Assembly: GCF_019947135.1 (NCBI RefSeq) | Contig: NZ_JAGSHT010000018.1 | Coordinates: forward strand, 170,945 to 234,944 | Direction: 5' to 3' | Source of the DNA: Occultella gossypii | GTDB lineage: Bacteria > Actinomycetota > Actinomycetes > Actinomycetales > Beutenbergiaceae | Length of the DNA: 64,000 nt | Shown here: positions 18,661 to 27,905 of the stretch, in pieces | Numbering within the stretch: the first letter of the stretch is position 1 | Layout: each line of letters starts with the position of its first letter | The notes under the pieces: model-generated | The model's database searches: none | Seen by the model: the letters and a program-made list of their open reading frames with translations, nothing else | Told to the model about the DNA's origin: nothing | Translations under genes and position numbers: made by a program

Positions 18661-19926
18661 TCAGATCCCGAACTCGAGGTCGAGCGCCGCCAGGCGCAGG
18701 TCCGCGCGCAGGCAGGTCGCGCTGCCGGCCGGGACGAGGTCGCGTAGGCGCGCCCAGGCCTCCCAGTCGTCGCGGCCGGACGCGTCCGAGGTCCACCGCT
18801 CCACGGCCGCCGCGTCGGAGCTCGCGAGCACCGCGGACCGAATCTGCCCGGTCAGGTCCGCGCGGAGCTCCTCAACGGCGGGGGCGACCGACGTGGGCAG
18901 CACCGGCCCACCGTGGGCGGCGAGGGCCCCGGTCAGGTCCCCCGCGCGGATCGCGTCACGGACCTGTCCCACATCGGAACGGGACGACGTGCGCAGCCGG
19001 TACGGTCCGCCGTCGGCCAGCAGTCCGGGCAGCGCCCGGCGCAGCCGGGAGATCTCGGCCCGCACGGTGACCTCCGCGGTGTCCTCGACGTACACCGCGG
19101 CCGCCAGCTCCGCGGCGCCGAGCGGCTCCGTGGACTCGCTGAGGACCAGGACGATCTCGCCGTGCCGGGCGGACAGGTCCACCCACTCGTGCCCGCGGCG
19201 CAGGCCGGCCCGGCGGCGCCCGAGCACGCGCAGGTCGACCTCGCGGACGGCCGGCTCACGAAGCGGTGCGGCCAGCAGCTCCACCTCGATCGCGGCGATC
19301 GTGGCCCGGATCAGCGCGAGCATGTGCGGCGCTGCCACCGAAGGGCCGCCGGTGATGTCCAGGAGCCCGAGGGGCTGCCCGGTGCGCGGGTCGTGCACCG
19401 GTGCGGCCGTGCAGCTCCACGGCTGGATCGACGTCGCGAAGTGCTCGGCGCCGAACACCTGCACCTCGTGGTCCAGGGCCAGGGCGATCCCCGGCGCCGA
19501 GGTTCCGGTGGCGTTCTCGGCCCAGTTCGCGCCCTCCGCGAAGCCGATCCCCTCCAGCGCCGCGCGGGCCGCCCGGTCCCCCTCGATCCACAGCAGCCGC
19601 CCACGGGTGTCCCCGAGAGCGACGACCATCCCGTCGGAGCCGAGCCCGTCCATCAGCAGCCGGCGGATCACCGGGATCGCAAGGGAGAGCCGGTGCTCGC
19701 GCCGGTAGCCCGCCAGATCCGCACCGGCGATGTCCGCCCGCGGCAGGGCCCGGTCCGGGTCCACCCCGGAGCGCAGGGACCGGCGCCAGGACTCCAGGAC
19801 GAGCCGGCGCACGCCGGGGGTGGGAGCACCGGTGGTCAGGAAGACCTCCCGGGCGCGGTGCACGTCCCGCTCCAACTCGATCGGGTCGGAACCGCTCGGC
19901 CACGCGGCCCATGCGCTTCGATCCAC
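18661..19926 (-). CDS. AcoR-like GAF-domain transcriptional regulator
   Basis: 421 residues. The N-terminal half resembles the sensory part of AcoR-type activators (ESWRRSLRSGVDPD; a GAF domain with GTSAPGIALALDHEVQVFGAEHF and CTAAPVHDPRTGQPLGLLDITG). There is no sigma-54 AAA+ domain. The C-terminal region has a winged-helix-like segment (LGAAELAAAVYVEDTAEVTVRAEISRLRRALPGLLADGGPYRL). This truncated architecture is usual in actinomycetes, next to aldehyde dehydrogenases. It presumably senses an alcohol- or aldehyde-related signal and controls the downstream dehydrogenase/DUF779 pair. Confidence 0.82.
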   Translation of the reverse strand: MDRSAWAAWPSGSDPIELERDVHRAREVFLTTGAPTPGVRRLVLESWRRSLRSGVDPDRALPRADIAGADLAGYRREHRLSLAIPVIRRLLMDGLGSDGMVVALGDTRGRLLWIEGDRAARAALEGIGFAEGANWAENATGTSAPGIALALDHEVQVFGAEHFATSIQPWSCTAAPVHDPRTGQPLGLLDITGGPSVAAPHMLALIRATIAAIEVELLAAPLREPAVREVDLRVLGRRRAGLRRGHEWVDLSARHGEIVLVLSESTEPLGAAELAAAVYVEDTAEVTVRAEISRLRRALPGLLADGGPYRLRTSSRSDVGQVRDAIRAGDLTGALAAHGGPVLPTSVAPAVEELRADLTGQIRSAVLASSDAAAVERWTSDASGRDDWEAWARLRDLVPAGSATCLRADLRLAALDLEFGI

Positions 19927-20132
19927 GATCCACCCCCTGCCCGGGCGCCATCACCCGACGGTCCCAGCGTAACCGGGGCCTGTGCTCCGCGGCGCTTCGG
20001 CGGTCTCGTCGGGCAACACCGCACGGCGAGCATCCGGGGCGGCAGCGGCGGCGTCACCGGGCGGCCCCTTACGATGAGCGGCGAACTGCTCCCTGCGTCC
20101 GCCGCCGCGCGGTCCGACCGAGAAGGCCCGTG

Positions 20133-20906
20133 ATGACTGCTCCCACGCTCCCAGTGAAGGTCGACCGGGGCAATGGGCCGGCGCTCGTGCTGCTGCATGG
20201 CCTCGGCAACAACCACGAGAGCTGGACGTACGTGCTCCGGGAGATCGACGAGAGCCGCAACCGCATCATCGCGCCGGATCTGCTCGGCTTCGGCGACGCA
20301 CCGAAGCCACAGGTCGACTACACGCCAGGGCAGCACGCGGATGCCGTGATCGCCACCCTCGACGAGCTCGGCGTGAGCACGGCCGTGGTCGCGGGCCACT
20401 CGATGGGCTGCATCGTCGCGGCTGAGGTGGCCCGCAAGCGCCCCGATCTCGTCAGCCGCCTGGTGCTGCTCGGGGCACCGACGTTCCGCCGGATCCGGCG
20501 CACCCGGCGTCGCTTCCGCAGCCGGGTCGCCGAGGACCGCTACTCGGCGATCTTCAACGCCATCGCCGACAGCCCGGACCTGACGATCACCGCCGCGAAG
20601 GGGCTCGACGTGTTCGCGCCACTGGTGAAGGGGATGGAGATCACCGAGGAGACCTGGCCGGCGTTCCGGTCCAGCCTGCAGCACACGATCATGCAGACGC
20701 GCACCTACCGCGACCTGATGGGGCTGCCCGTGCCCACCCTGCTCGTCTACGGGCGTCTCGATGTGTTCGTGATCAAGCGGAACCTGAAGGCGATCGCGCG
20801 TCGCAACCGTCGCCATGTGCGCTACGAGACGCTGCTCGGCCCGCACGAGATCACGCCGGTCCAAGGCCGCGCGGTCGCCGAAATGCTCCAGTCCGACCCG
20901 AGCTAG
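20133..20906 (+). CDS. Alpha/beta-fold hydrolase
   Basis: 257 residues from ATG 20133 (GTG at 20130 also possible; AAGG upstream). Hydrolase marks: oxyanion HGLGNN, nucleophile GHSMGC, acid GRLDVF and a His in GPHEITP. A Lys/Arg-rich stretch (RRIRRTRRRFRSR) lies in the cap region. Serine hydrolase; the substrate cannot be inferred. The in-frame ORF back to 19401 is antisense to the regulator gene and was discarded. The upstream gap 19927-20132 holds nothing recognisable. Confidence 0.87.
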   Translation: MTAPTLPVKVDRGNGPALVLLHGLGNNHESWTYVLREIDESRNRIIAPDLLGFGDAPKPQVDYTPGQHADAVIATLDELGVSTAVVAGHSMGCIVAAEVARKRPDLVSRLVLLGAPTFRRIRRTRRRFRSRVAEDRYSAIFNAIADSPDLTITAAKGLDVFAPLVKGMEITEETWPAFRSSLQHTIMQTRTYRDLMGLPVPTLLVYGRLDVFVIKRNLKAIARRNRRHVRYETLLGPHEITPVQGRAVAEMLQSDPS

Positions 20907-20925
20907 GTACGGCAGGATGGCCGCC

Positions 20926-21498
20926 ATGAGTTCCCCACTCCACAACCTCACCTGGCCGGTCCGGACGGAGCACCTGCTCATCAGGCCGGCCACCGCCGCG
21001 GATGCCCCGAGCGCCTGGGCGTACCGGCGCCTTGAGGAGGTAGCCCGCTGGATGACCACGCTGCACGCCGACGAGGAGGGCTTCACCGCGTCCTTCACCG
21101 AACCCAGCCGCCTCGCCAAGACCCTCATGATCGAGCGTGACGGGCAGGTCATCGGCGACCTGATGCTCGCCCCTGAGGACGCCTGGGCCCAGACCGAGGT
21201 GGCCGCCGACGCCAAGGAGGTCCAGGCGGAGCTCGGCTGGAGCATGGACCCGGCCCACCAGGGCCACGGCTACGCCACCGAGGCCGTGACCGCGCTGATC
21301 CGGATCTGTTTCGAAGGGCTCGGCCTGCGGCGGGTCGTCGCGCTCTGCTTCGCGGAGAACGCGCCGTCCTGGCGGCTGATGGAGCGGGTCGGGATGCGCC
21401 GCGAGAGTCACAACGTGGGTGACTCGTTGCACCGCACCGGCGGCTGGATGGACGGCTATGGCTACGCCCTGCTGGCCGAGGAGTGGCGAGCCCGATGA
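20926..21498 (+). CDS. GNAT acetyltransferase, RimJ/RimL type
   Basis: 190 residues from ATG 20926. CAGGAT (20913-20918) seven bases upstream fits a leaderless promoter; ATG 20917 is less likely. Family marks: TEHLLIRPATAADAPSAWAYR, IGDLMLAP, ELGWSMDPAHQGHGYATEAV (acetyl-CoA loop) and CFAENAPSWRLMERVGMRRESH. It transfers acetyl groups to an amine, possibly a protein N-terminus or small molecule. Overlaps the HIT gene by 4 nt. Confidence 0.9.
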   Translation: MSSPLHNLTWPVRTEHLLIRPATAADAPSAWAYRRLEEVARWMTTLHADEEGFTASFTEPSRLAKTLMIERDGQVIGDLMLAPEDAWAQTEVAADAKEVQAELGWSMDPAHQGHGYATEAVTALIRICFEGLGLRRVVALCFAENAPSWRLMERVGMRRESHNVGDSLHRTGGWMDGYGYALLAEEWRAR

Positions 21499-21965
21499 GC
21501 CCCGCGCAGACCGGCGCGGATCGGTCCGCCGGCGCGCCGGACGCCGGTGGCTGCCTGTTCTGCCGCATCGTCGCCGGCACCGAGGACGCGCACGTCGTCG
21601 CCCGCACCGAGGACACGGTCGCGTTCCTCGACATCCGCCCGTTGTTCAAGGGGCACACGCTCGTGGTCCCGACCCGGCACGTGGTCACCCTGACGGACCT
21701 CCCGACGGCGTTGGCCGAGCCGTTCCTGACGGCGGTGCAACGGGTCGCCGCCGCGGTGCCGGCCGCATTCGGCGCGCAGGGCACGTTCGTGGCGATGAAC
21801 AACGTGGTCAGCCAGTCCGTGCCGCACCTGCACGCCCACGTGGTGCCGCGCACCAAGGGCGACGGGCTGCGCGGGTTCTTCTGGCCCCGGACGAAGTACG
21901 CCGACGACGGCGATGCCGCGGCCCACGCGCAGCGGTTGCGCGCGGTGATGGCCTGCCCGGGCTGA
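21495..21965 (+). CDS. HIT-family hydrolase
   Basis: 156 residues from ATG 21495, whose ATGA overlaps the GNAT stop. The histidine triad HLHAHVV is at 111-117, with His113 the expected nucleophile. CLFCRIV near the start is the usual N-terminal Cys pair of bacterial HIT proteins. It acts on nucleotide phosphoramidates or dinucleotides. Co-translated with the GNAT gene. Confidence 0.9.
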   Translation: MSPAQTGADRSAGAPDAGGCLFCRIVAGTEDAHVVARTEDTVAFLDIRPLFKGHTLVVPTRHVVTLTDLPTALAEPFLTAVQRVAAAVPAAFGAQGTFVAMNNVVSQSVPHLHAHVVPRTKGDGLRGFFWPRTKYADDGDAAAHAQRLRAVMACPG

Positions 21966-22155
21966 ACCGAACCGACGGCTCCGCGCGGCGTGTCGGCGAT
22001 CGGCGCGATCACCAGGTCAAAACGTGCCTGGGTCGCGCATCGGCCGGATGCGATCGGTGGCAACCCGTCGGTTCACGGTGCTGGATCTCGTCGACGAGAT
22101 CATCACAAGCCTTTGCAGAACGTCACTCACCAGGTTTCGATGCCAGACTCGTACG

Positions 22156-22956
22156 GTGACGAAGACCCTCCTGCGCCTGCTCGTGGCCCTCGGCGGCCTG
22201 GCCCTGCTGACGGGCTGTCTGAAGATCGACGGCGACCTCCAGATCAACGACGGCGACACCGTCTCCGGGGAGGTCCTCGTGGCGTTCAGCACCGCGTGGG
22301 CGATCTCGAGCGGTCAGGACCCCGAGGGCCTGGTCGACTCGATCGAGGAGGAACTGGCCGCGGCGCCCGACTCCGGCGTGAGCGGGGAGCGCTACGACGA
22401 CGGCGAGTTCGCCGGGGTCCGCATGACGCTGACGGACGTGCCGATCGAGCGGGTCCGGTCCGCCACCTCCGATGCACTCCGGATCGAACGGGTGGGCAGC
22501 ACCTACGTGGTCACCGGTGACTTCTCCGAACTGGATCCCACCGTGCTCGGTGAGGAGGCCGGTGAGGTCCCGTGGTCGGTGCGCATGTCCGTGACGTTCC
22601 CCCGTGGCGTGACCGAGCACGACGGCACCCTCTCGGGCGATACCGTCACCTGGGAACTGGGGCCCGGCACCACCTCGATGCACGCCGTCGGCCCGGCCCC
22701 CACCACGCCGCTCCTGCAACGGATCGGGTTCATCGTGCCGGCCCTCATCGTGATCATCGCGGCCGCGGTGCTCCTGACCTGGCTGAGCCGGCGCCGGCGC
22801 CGGGCCGATGAGGCCGCGGGGCGCACTGCCGGGTTCCGGGCCCGCCGTGAGGCCGCGCGGGAACCCTCCAGCACGGACGTCGAGAGCATGCTCGGCGGGT
22901 CCGGCAAGACCGACGCCAAGCCGAAGCGGACCGCGACGCCCGACACCGAGGACTAG
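22156..22956 (+). CDS. LppM-like lipoprotein with C-terminal membrane anchor
   Basis: 266 residues from GTG 22156 (TKTLLRLLVALGGLALLTGC). The start fits a lipoprotein signal with lipobox LLTGC. An exported domain of the actinobacterial LppM/DUF3153 type follows (INDGDTVSGEVLVAFSTAW; FPRGVTEHDGTLSGDTVTWELGPG). A second hydrophobic helix (~205-227, IGFIVPALIVIIAAAVLLTWL) and a basic cytoplasmic tail complete it. LppM-type proteins act at the cell envelope and affect envelope glycolipids in mycobacteria; the role here is unknown. Ends 21 bp before a strong bidirectional terminator. Confidence 0.82.
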   Translation: MTKTLLRLLVALGGLALLTGCLKIDGDLQINDGDTVSGEVLVAFSTAWAISSGQDPEGLVDSIEEELAAAPDSGVSGERYDDGEFAGVRMTLTDVPIERVRSATSDALRIERVGSTYVVTGDFSELDPTVLGEEAGEVPWSVRMSVTFPRGVTEHDGTLSGDTVTWELGPGTTSMHAVGPAPTTPLLQRIGFIVPALIVIIAAAVLLTWLSRRRRRADEAAGRTAGFRARREAAREPSSTDVESMLGGSGKTDAKPKRTATPDTED

Positions 22957-22977
22957 ATCCGGCCGAGCGCGGACGCA

Positions 22978-23012
22978 CGAAGGGCGGGCACCGTGTCGGT
23001 GCCCGCCCTTCG
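22978..23012. terminator. Bidirectional terminator between lppM-like and flotillin genes
   Basis: Perfect 15-bp stem (22978-22992 with 22998-23012; CGAAGGGCGGGCACC and its complement) with a 5-nt loop GTGTC, centred between two convergent stops. Confidence 0.85.
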
Positions 23013-23043
23013 CGTCAGCCGGTGACCGGACCGGTCGGGCCGA

Positions 23044-24609
23044 TCAGAGGGATCCGACGCCGTCGGTCTCCGTGGGAACCTGCCGGACGATGCCCCGTGC
23101 GGGTTCCTCGTCGGTCGGCTCCACACCGTCCGGGGTGATCTTGACGGCGAACGACTCCAGGAGCGCGTTGATGTCGATGCCCGTGGTGTTCTTCAGCAGC
23201 TCCATGGTCTGGACCATGTTGTTCGTGACCTGCTTCGGCAGCGCGCCGGCGCCGTCGGTGGAGACCACCGTGAGCTTGTCGATGTTGGCCATCGGCGCGG
23301 CCACCTCGTGGGCGATCTGCGGGAGCACCTCCACCAGCATCTGCAGCACGGCCGCGTCGTTGTATCGGGCGAACGCGTCGGCACGCTTGTCCATCGCCTC
23401 GGCCTCGGCGTGACCCTTGGCCAGGATCGCGGCCGCCTCGGCGTCACCCTCTGCGCGGGTCGCCTCGGCCTCTGCCACACGGCGCGCCTTCTCGGCCGCA
23501 CCGCGGTTCTGACCCTCGATCGCCTCGGCCTCGGCCAGGGCGGACCGGCGGGACTTCTCACCGACACCGACCAGGCGGGACTTCTCGGACTCGGCCTCGG
23601 CGGCGGCGATGGCCGCTGCCTTGTTCGCCTCGGCCTCGAAGATCTCCGCGTTGCGGTTCGCCTCGGCGGCCGTCTCCACCCGGTACCGCTCGGCGTCGGC
23701 CGGCTTGCGGACCTCGGTGTCGAGCTGGCGCTCCTTCAGCGCCGCCTGCCGCACGGCCACCTTCTCCTGCTCGGCGAGGATGGCCTGGTCCCGGTCGGCC
23801 TGGGCGAGCGGGCCGGACGCGGCGGCCTGCGCCTGCGCGGCGTCGGTCTCGGAGCGGATCTCGGCCTGCTTCAGGGCCAGGGTCCGCTGCGCGATCGCGA
23901 TCTCCTCCTCGGCCTTGATCCGGGCCTGCTCGGCGGCCTGGCGGGCCTCCGCCTCGGCCACGGAGGCGATGCGCTGGAGCTTGGCGGACTCGGGGCGACC
24001 GAGGTCGGCGAGGTAGGAGCCGTCGTCGGTGATGTCCTGGATCTGGAACGTGTCCAGCACCAGGCCCTGCCCGGTGAGGGAGGACTCGGCCTCGTCGGCG
24101 ACCCGCTGCGCGAACGCCGCGCGGTCGCGGATGATCTGTTCAACGGAGAGCGAGCCGACGATCGACCGCAGCGAACCCGCGAGGGTCTCCTGCGTGAAGA
24201 TGTCGATCTCGTTCTGCTGGCTCAGGAAGCGCTGCGCGCCGGCACGGATGGAGTCCACGTTGCCGCCGACCTTGACGATCGCGACGCCGTCGAGGTTCAG
24301 CTTGATGCCCTGACCGGAGACCGCGCCCCGGATCTGGACCATGATGCGGCGGCTGGACAGGTCGAGGGTGTGGATCCGCTGCACGAACGGCCAGACGAAG
24401 ACACCGCCACCCATGACGACCTTCTGGCCGGACAGGTCGGTGGAGATGACTCCGGTCTCGGGGTTCTTGACGGCCTTGCCCTTGCGGCCGGTGACGATGA
24501 AGGCCTGGTCCGGTCCGGCGACCTTGTACCGCGAGCTGATGAGGCCACCGATGAGCACGATCACCACCACGATGGCGATCACGAGCACGATTGGGGAAGC
24601 AAAGTCCAT
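23044..24609 (-). CDS. Flotillin-like SPFH domain protein
   Basis: 521 residues. An N-terminal membrane helix (~5-25, IVLVIAIVVVIVLIGGLI) is followed by an SPFH/band-7 domain (~30-200; FVWPFVQRIHTLDLSSRR, LDTFQIQDITDDGSYLADLGRPE). A long Ala/Glu coiled coil (~200-430) and a flotillin C-terminus (EVLPQIAHEVAAPMANIDKLTVVS) complete it. Flotillins oligomerise on the inner face of the membrane and organise ordered lipid domains. The NfeD gene directly upstream is the usual partner (floT-nfeD / yuaG-yuaF arrangement). Confidence 0.93.
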   Translation of the reverse strand: MDFASPIVLVIAIVVVIVLIGGLISSRYKVAGPDQAFIVTGRKGKAVKNPETGVISTDLSGQKVVMGGGVFVWPFVQRIHTLDLSSRRIMVQIRGAVSGQGIKLNLDGVAIVKVGGNVDSIRAGAQRFLSQQNEIDIFTQETLAGSLRSIVGSLSVEQIIRDRAAFAQRVADEAESSLTGQGLVLDTFQIQDITDDGSYLADLGRPESAKLQRIASVAEAEARQAAEQARIKAEEEIAIAQRTLALKQAEIRSETDAAQAQAAASGPLAQADRDQAILAEQEKVAVRQAALKERQLDTEVRKPADAERYRVETAAEANRNAEIFEAEANKAAAIAAAEAESEKSRLVGVGEKSRRSALAEAEAIEGQNRGAAEKARRVAEAEATRAEGDAEAAAILAKGHAEAEAMDKRADAFARYNDAAVLQMLVEVLPQIAHEVAAPMANIDKLTVVSTDGAGALPKQVTNNMVQTMELLKNTTGIDINALLESFAVKITPDGVEPTDEEPARGIVRQVPTETDGVGSL

Positions 24610-24711
24610 GCGAATCTTCCTTCGGGTCGTCTGGCGTGGGACCGGCGCGTCTGTTTCGCCCGGCCCGATGGATGTACTGGTCGGAACTACGTTTTGCTGG
24701 GGTGCTTCGGA

Positions 24712-25227
24712 CTACGGATACGGATAGGGGTTGGTGGGCAGGTCCGCCTCGACCATCACGGCGGTCGCGGAGAGCACCGCGGTGATGGTGACCGCGGCCC
24801 CGGACCGGACCGGTCCAGGTGCCCGAGCGTTCAGGCGGGTGATGTGGCCGGCGACCACCAGCGTGATCTCGCCGTATCCGCCCTCCGGGATCGCGGTGAC
24901 CACGGACGCCTTCGACCCCACGAGATCACCCGTGCGGACGTTCGCCTCGTCGCCACCCTCCCTGAGTTTGAGGGTCGCCCAGCCCGTCAACGACCCGACG
25001 ACACCGCCCGCGAGCAGGCCGAACAGGATCGACAGACCCACCGAATCGGTCAGGCTGAGCGTGAGCGCACCGGCGAACCCGAACACGCCGAGGAACCCGG
25101 CCAGCGCGGCCCCGGAGAACAGGTCCCCGCCGATCCCGTCGAAGAGCCCGTCGAGAACCTCACCGAGGAGGAGCGAGACCACGAGCAGGGCGATACCGAC
25201 CCCGCCGATGATCAGGAATACGAGCAT
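24712..25227 (-). CDS. NfeD-like membrane protein, flotillin partner
   Basis: 171 residues. Three or four hydrophobic segments lie in residues 1-90 (MLVFLIIGGVGIALLVVSLL; ALAGFLGVFGFAGALTLSL; GLSILFGLLAGGVVGSLTGW). A C-terminal soluble OB-fold-like domain follows (GSKASVVTAIPEGGYGEITLVVAGHITRLNARA). There is no ClpP-class protease domain, so this is the short type that pairs with flotillins. The flotillin start is 102 bp downstream. Confidence 0.85.
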   Translation of the reverse strand: MLVFLIIGGVGIALLVVSLLLGEVLDGLFDGIGGDLFSGAALAGFLGVFGFAGALTLSLTDSVGLSILFGLLAGGVVGSLTGWATLKLREGGDEANVRTGDLVGSKASVVTAIPEGGYGEITLVVAGHITRLNARAPGPVRSGAAVTITAVLSATAVMVEADLPTNPYPYP

Positions 25228-25349
25228 GTGCGCTGCCTTGCTGGTTTAGGACGGATGTTTGTCCGGAGTTTACCAATCAATTGGAAAAGCCGGGTGCGTG
25301 GGTATGGGCACTACTGCCCGACGGCGGAGCGTGGGTTCGGCGGTGCCGC

Positions 25350-26792
25350 TCAGCCCATCGGGGGCACGCGGTCGAGCCACGGCTCGGCGCGCTCGATCGT
25401 GGCCGCGAGCGCGAGCAGCAGGTCCTCGCGCCCGGTGCGGGCGCCGAGCGTGACGCCGAACGGCAGCACCGGTCCGTCCGGTTCCACCGGTGCCCAGTGC
25501 AGCGGCACCGAGATCGCCGGCGCCCCGATGATGTTCCAGGTGCTCGTCCACGGGGTGAACGCCATCTGCGCCTCGAAGTCGGCGGCCGGGTCGTCGTCGT
25601 TGCGGGAACTGCCCACCAGTTCCGCGGGCTGGGCCAGGGACGGCATCAGGATCACGTCGAACTCGGCCCAGGTACGGGCGGCATCGCGGGTGAGCTGCTG
25701 GCCGGCACTGACGGCGTTCGCGTACGTGATGCCGCTGACCCCGCGGCCCCGCTCGCGCATCCAGCGGCTCAACGGGACGAGCAGGTGCTCGCGCTCGGGC
25801 GGGATCGGGGCGCTCGCCGCGAGCACCGACCACAAGTCCCGGAACGGCTCCCACTTCTCGGCGGGGAACGGCACGGGCGCGGTGTCCACGTGGTGTCCGA
25901 GCCCTTCCAGGACCCGGACGGCGTGGTCGACGGCGCGGATCGCCTCGGCGTGCACCGGTGCGTCCGGGGTGATGATCGGCTGGGTGAGCACACCGATCCG
26001 TAGGGCACCCGGGTCCGCGTCGCACGCGGCGAGGAAGCCGCCGTCGGGCAGTGGCAGGGAGTAGGTGTCGCCCGGCCAGCCGACGGCGAGCACGTCGAGC
26101 GCGGCCGCGGTGTCCCGGACATCCCGGGTGAGGACGCCGTTCGTCCCCAGGCCCGGGCCGGGCACGCCGTACGGACCAGTGCTGATCCGGCCCCGGCTGG
26201 GCTTCAACCCGACCAGCCCGCACGCCGCAGCCGGAATACGGATCGAGCCTCCGCCGTCGGACCCTTGGGCCATCGGCACGATCCGGGAGGCGACGGCCGC
26301 AGCCGCCCCGCCGGACGACCCGCCCGCGGAGCGGGTCAGGTCCCACGGGGTGCGCGCGGGCGGCGCGATGTCCGGCTGGGTGTAGCTGGGCAGGCCGATC
26401 TCCGGGGTGTTGGTCTTGCCGACCATGATGGTGCCGGCCTCGCGCAGCCGGATCACGACGCCGTCATCGACGTCCGGGAGGTAGCCGGCGAGCGCGGCGC
26501 TTCCGAAGCTGGTCGGTACCCCGGCCACCAGGTTCAGGTCCTTGATCGGGCAGGGCACCCCGAGCAGCGGCGGCAGCGTGCCGGGATCGTCGCGGCCCGC
26601 GGCCAGGAGTCCTTCCGCCGCGCGGGCCTGCTCGCGAGCGAGGTCGGGGGTGCGGGTGATGAACGCCCCGACCGTCTCGTCGAGCGCGGCCATCCGGTCC
26701 AGCGTGTGGTCGAGGACCTCGGTCGGCGACGTCTGGCCGGACCGGATCGCGGCGGCCAGTTCGAGTGCGGTCAGATCATGCAGGTCGGCCAT
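25350..26792 (-). CDS. Amidase-signature family hydrolase
   Basis: 480 residues. The Ser-cisSer-Lys triad is visible: Lys84 (PIKDL), cis-Ser in SAGGSSGGAAAA (~159-160) and nucleophile Ser183 (GSDGGGSIR). It hydrolyses an amide bond; without GatB/GatC nearby it is not the tRNA amidotransferase subunit. The start looks leaderless: TACGCT (minus strand, 26805-26800) lies seven bases before the ATG and there is no Shine-Dalgarno. Confidence 0.92.
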   Translation of the reverse strand: MADLHDLTALELAAAIRSGQTSPTEVLDHTLDRMAALDETVGAFITRTPDLAREQARAAEGLLAAGRDDPGTLPPLLGVPCPIKDLNLVAGVPTSFGSAALAGYLPDVDDGVVIRLREAGTIMVGKTNTPEIGLPSYTQPDIAPPARTPWDLTRSAGGSSGGAAAAVASRIVPMAQGSDGGGSIRIPAAACGLVGLKPSRGRISTGPYGVPGPGLGTNGVLTRDVRDTAAALDVLAVGWPGDTYSLPLPDGGFLAACDADPGALRIGVLTQPIITPDAPVHAEAIRAVDHAVRVLEGLGHHVDTAPVPFPAEKWEPFRDLWSVLAASAPIPPEREHLLVPLSRWMRERGRGVSGITYANAVSAGQQLTRDAARTWAEFDVILMPSLAQPAELVGSSRNDDDPAADFEAQMAFTPWTSTWNIIGAPAISVPLHWAPVEPDGPVLPFGVTLGARTGREDLLLALAATIERAEPWLDRVPPMG

Positions 26793-26816
26793 GAGAGCGA
26801 GCGTATCGGCGAACCT

Positions 26817-27188
26817 CTACAAGGGCGGGTATCCGCCCGGCGGCGGGCCGGGGTGGTCCGCCTGGGTGCCGTAGGCCTGCCGGGCCTGTGCCCGGACTGC
26901 CCACATGATGCCCCCGCCGATGCTCAGGCCGAGCCCGGTGATTCCGAGCAGGATGGCGGCCGGGATCGCGAACGCGGCACCGGAGATGCCGAGCCACCAG
27001 TAGAACTCGGTGTCGCCGTTGGACGAGAGGCTCGCGAACGCCCACACCATGAGCGCCACGATCGCGATCGTGAGCACCAGGCAGCCGATCCCGATGAAGG
27101 TGACGACCTTCGGTCCGGTTGTCGAGGTGTTCACCGGCAGCGGACGGTAGGGCTCCGGGGTGTACGGGCCCTGCCACGGCTGTGTCAT
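26817..27188 (-). CDS. Small membrane protein, paralogue 1 of a three-gene set
   Basis: 123 residues with two hydrophobic helices (~29-52 and ~67-95) and a Pro-rich N-terminus (PYTPEPYRPLPVNTSTTGPKVVTFIGIGCLVL). It shares NTST-GPK-V--IGIGCL with the gene at 27906-28589, but lacks the large domain between its helices. Overlaps the upstream paralogue stop by 4 nt. The start also has its own leaderless-type -10, TAGGTT, six bases before the ATG. Function unknown. Confidence 0.7.
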   Translation of the reverse strand: MTQPWQGPYTPEPYRPLPVNTSTTGPKVVTFIGIGCLVLTIAIVALMVWAFASLSSNGDTEFYWWLGISGAAFAIPAAILLGITGLGLSIGGGIMWAVRAQARQAYGTQADHPGPPPGGYPPL

Positions 27189-27859
27189 GGGCCGAACCTA
27201 CCCGACGGGTATCCGCCCTGGCCCGGCCCGGCAGCCTGCGCGCGACCGGCCCGGGCCCGGCTGGACCACCACACCGCGCCCCCGATGACCATCGCGACGC
27301 CGGCGATCCCGAGCCCGAACACCAGGAAGACCCCCGCGATGCTGCCGGCGACCCCCGCGAAGAAGCCGGGCAGCGCGTCCACCTCGGCAACGACGATGCG
27401 GGCCCAGGGCGTGGCAGCCGGGTCGGCGAGCGGGGGCACCTCGATCGTGTACGGCCCGGCCGCACCGGTCTGGACGTACTCGATGTCACGCGCGCTGACA
27501 CCACCGGTGGTGACCGTCAGGGACGCGCCGGCTGCGGGAGCCGCCGGCTCGCCATCGGGACCGATGACCGTGACCGAGTCGCTGAGTTCGGGCTCCGGCG
27601 CGTTGCTCGGGTAGCTGAGCAGGACCACGTACGTGGAGTCCGCCTCGAGGTCGAGGGTGAGGGTCCCGGGCACCTCGGCGCCGCCGGCCGCATCCGGGCC
27701 GGGACCACCGTCGGAGCCCACGAGACCGAGCGGCAGCACGGACAGGAACAGCCGCACCACGATCACCCCGATGACGATGGCGGCGATCAGCACGACCGCG
27801 CCGGTCACCGTCAGGATGATGGGACCGCGTACGGCTGTCTTGACCGGGGGCGTGCTCAT
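27185..27859 (-). CDS. Membrane protein with extracytoplasmic beta domain, paralogue 2
   Basis: 224 residues from ATG 27859. Helix 1 ~14-40 (GPIILTVTGAVVLIAAIVIGVIVV), then an external domain (~50-165; TLTLDLEADSTYVVLLSYPSNAPEPELSDSVTVIGPDGEP-type strands), then helix 2 ~178-205. Same plan as the 27906-28589 protein (helix, -V-L-YP-, helix, W-W-R end). TACGCT (minus strand, 27872-27867) seven bases before the ATG indicates a leaderless promoter. No enzyme signature. Confidence 0.72.
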   Translation of the reverse strand: MSTPPVKTAVRGPIILTVTGAVVLIAAIVIGVIVVRLFLSVLPLGLVGSDGGPGPDAAGGAEVPGTLTLDLEADSTYVVLLSYPSNAPEPELSDSVTVIGPDGEPAAPAAGASLTVTTGGVSARDIEYVQTGAAGPYTIEVPPLADPAATPWARIVVAEVDALPGFFAGVAGSIAGVFLVFGLGIAGVAMVIGGAVWWSSRARAGRAQAAGPGQGGYPSGRFGP

Positions 27860-27905
27860 GGCGCCCAGCGTAGGCGGCGGTGATTCCCGGTCGTTCTGAA
27901 ATGGC

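Noticed and set aside
16584..19070. 828-residue plus-strand ORF
   Set aside because: Antisense to DUF779, aldehyde dehydrogenase and the regulator; no domain.
23308..26064. 918-residue plus-strand ORF
   Set aside because: Antisense to flotillin, NfeD and amidase genes; His/Gly/Leu shadow composition.
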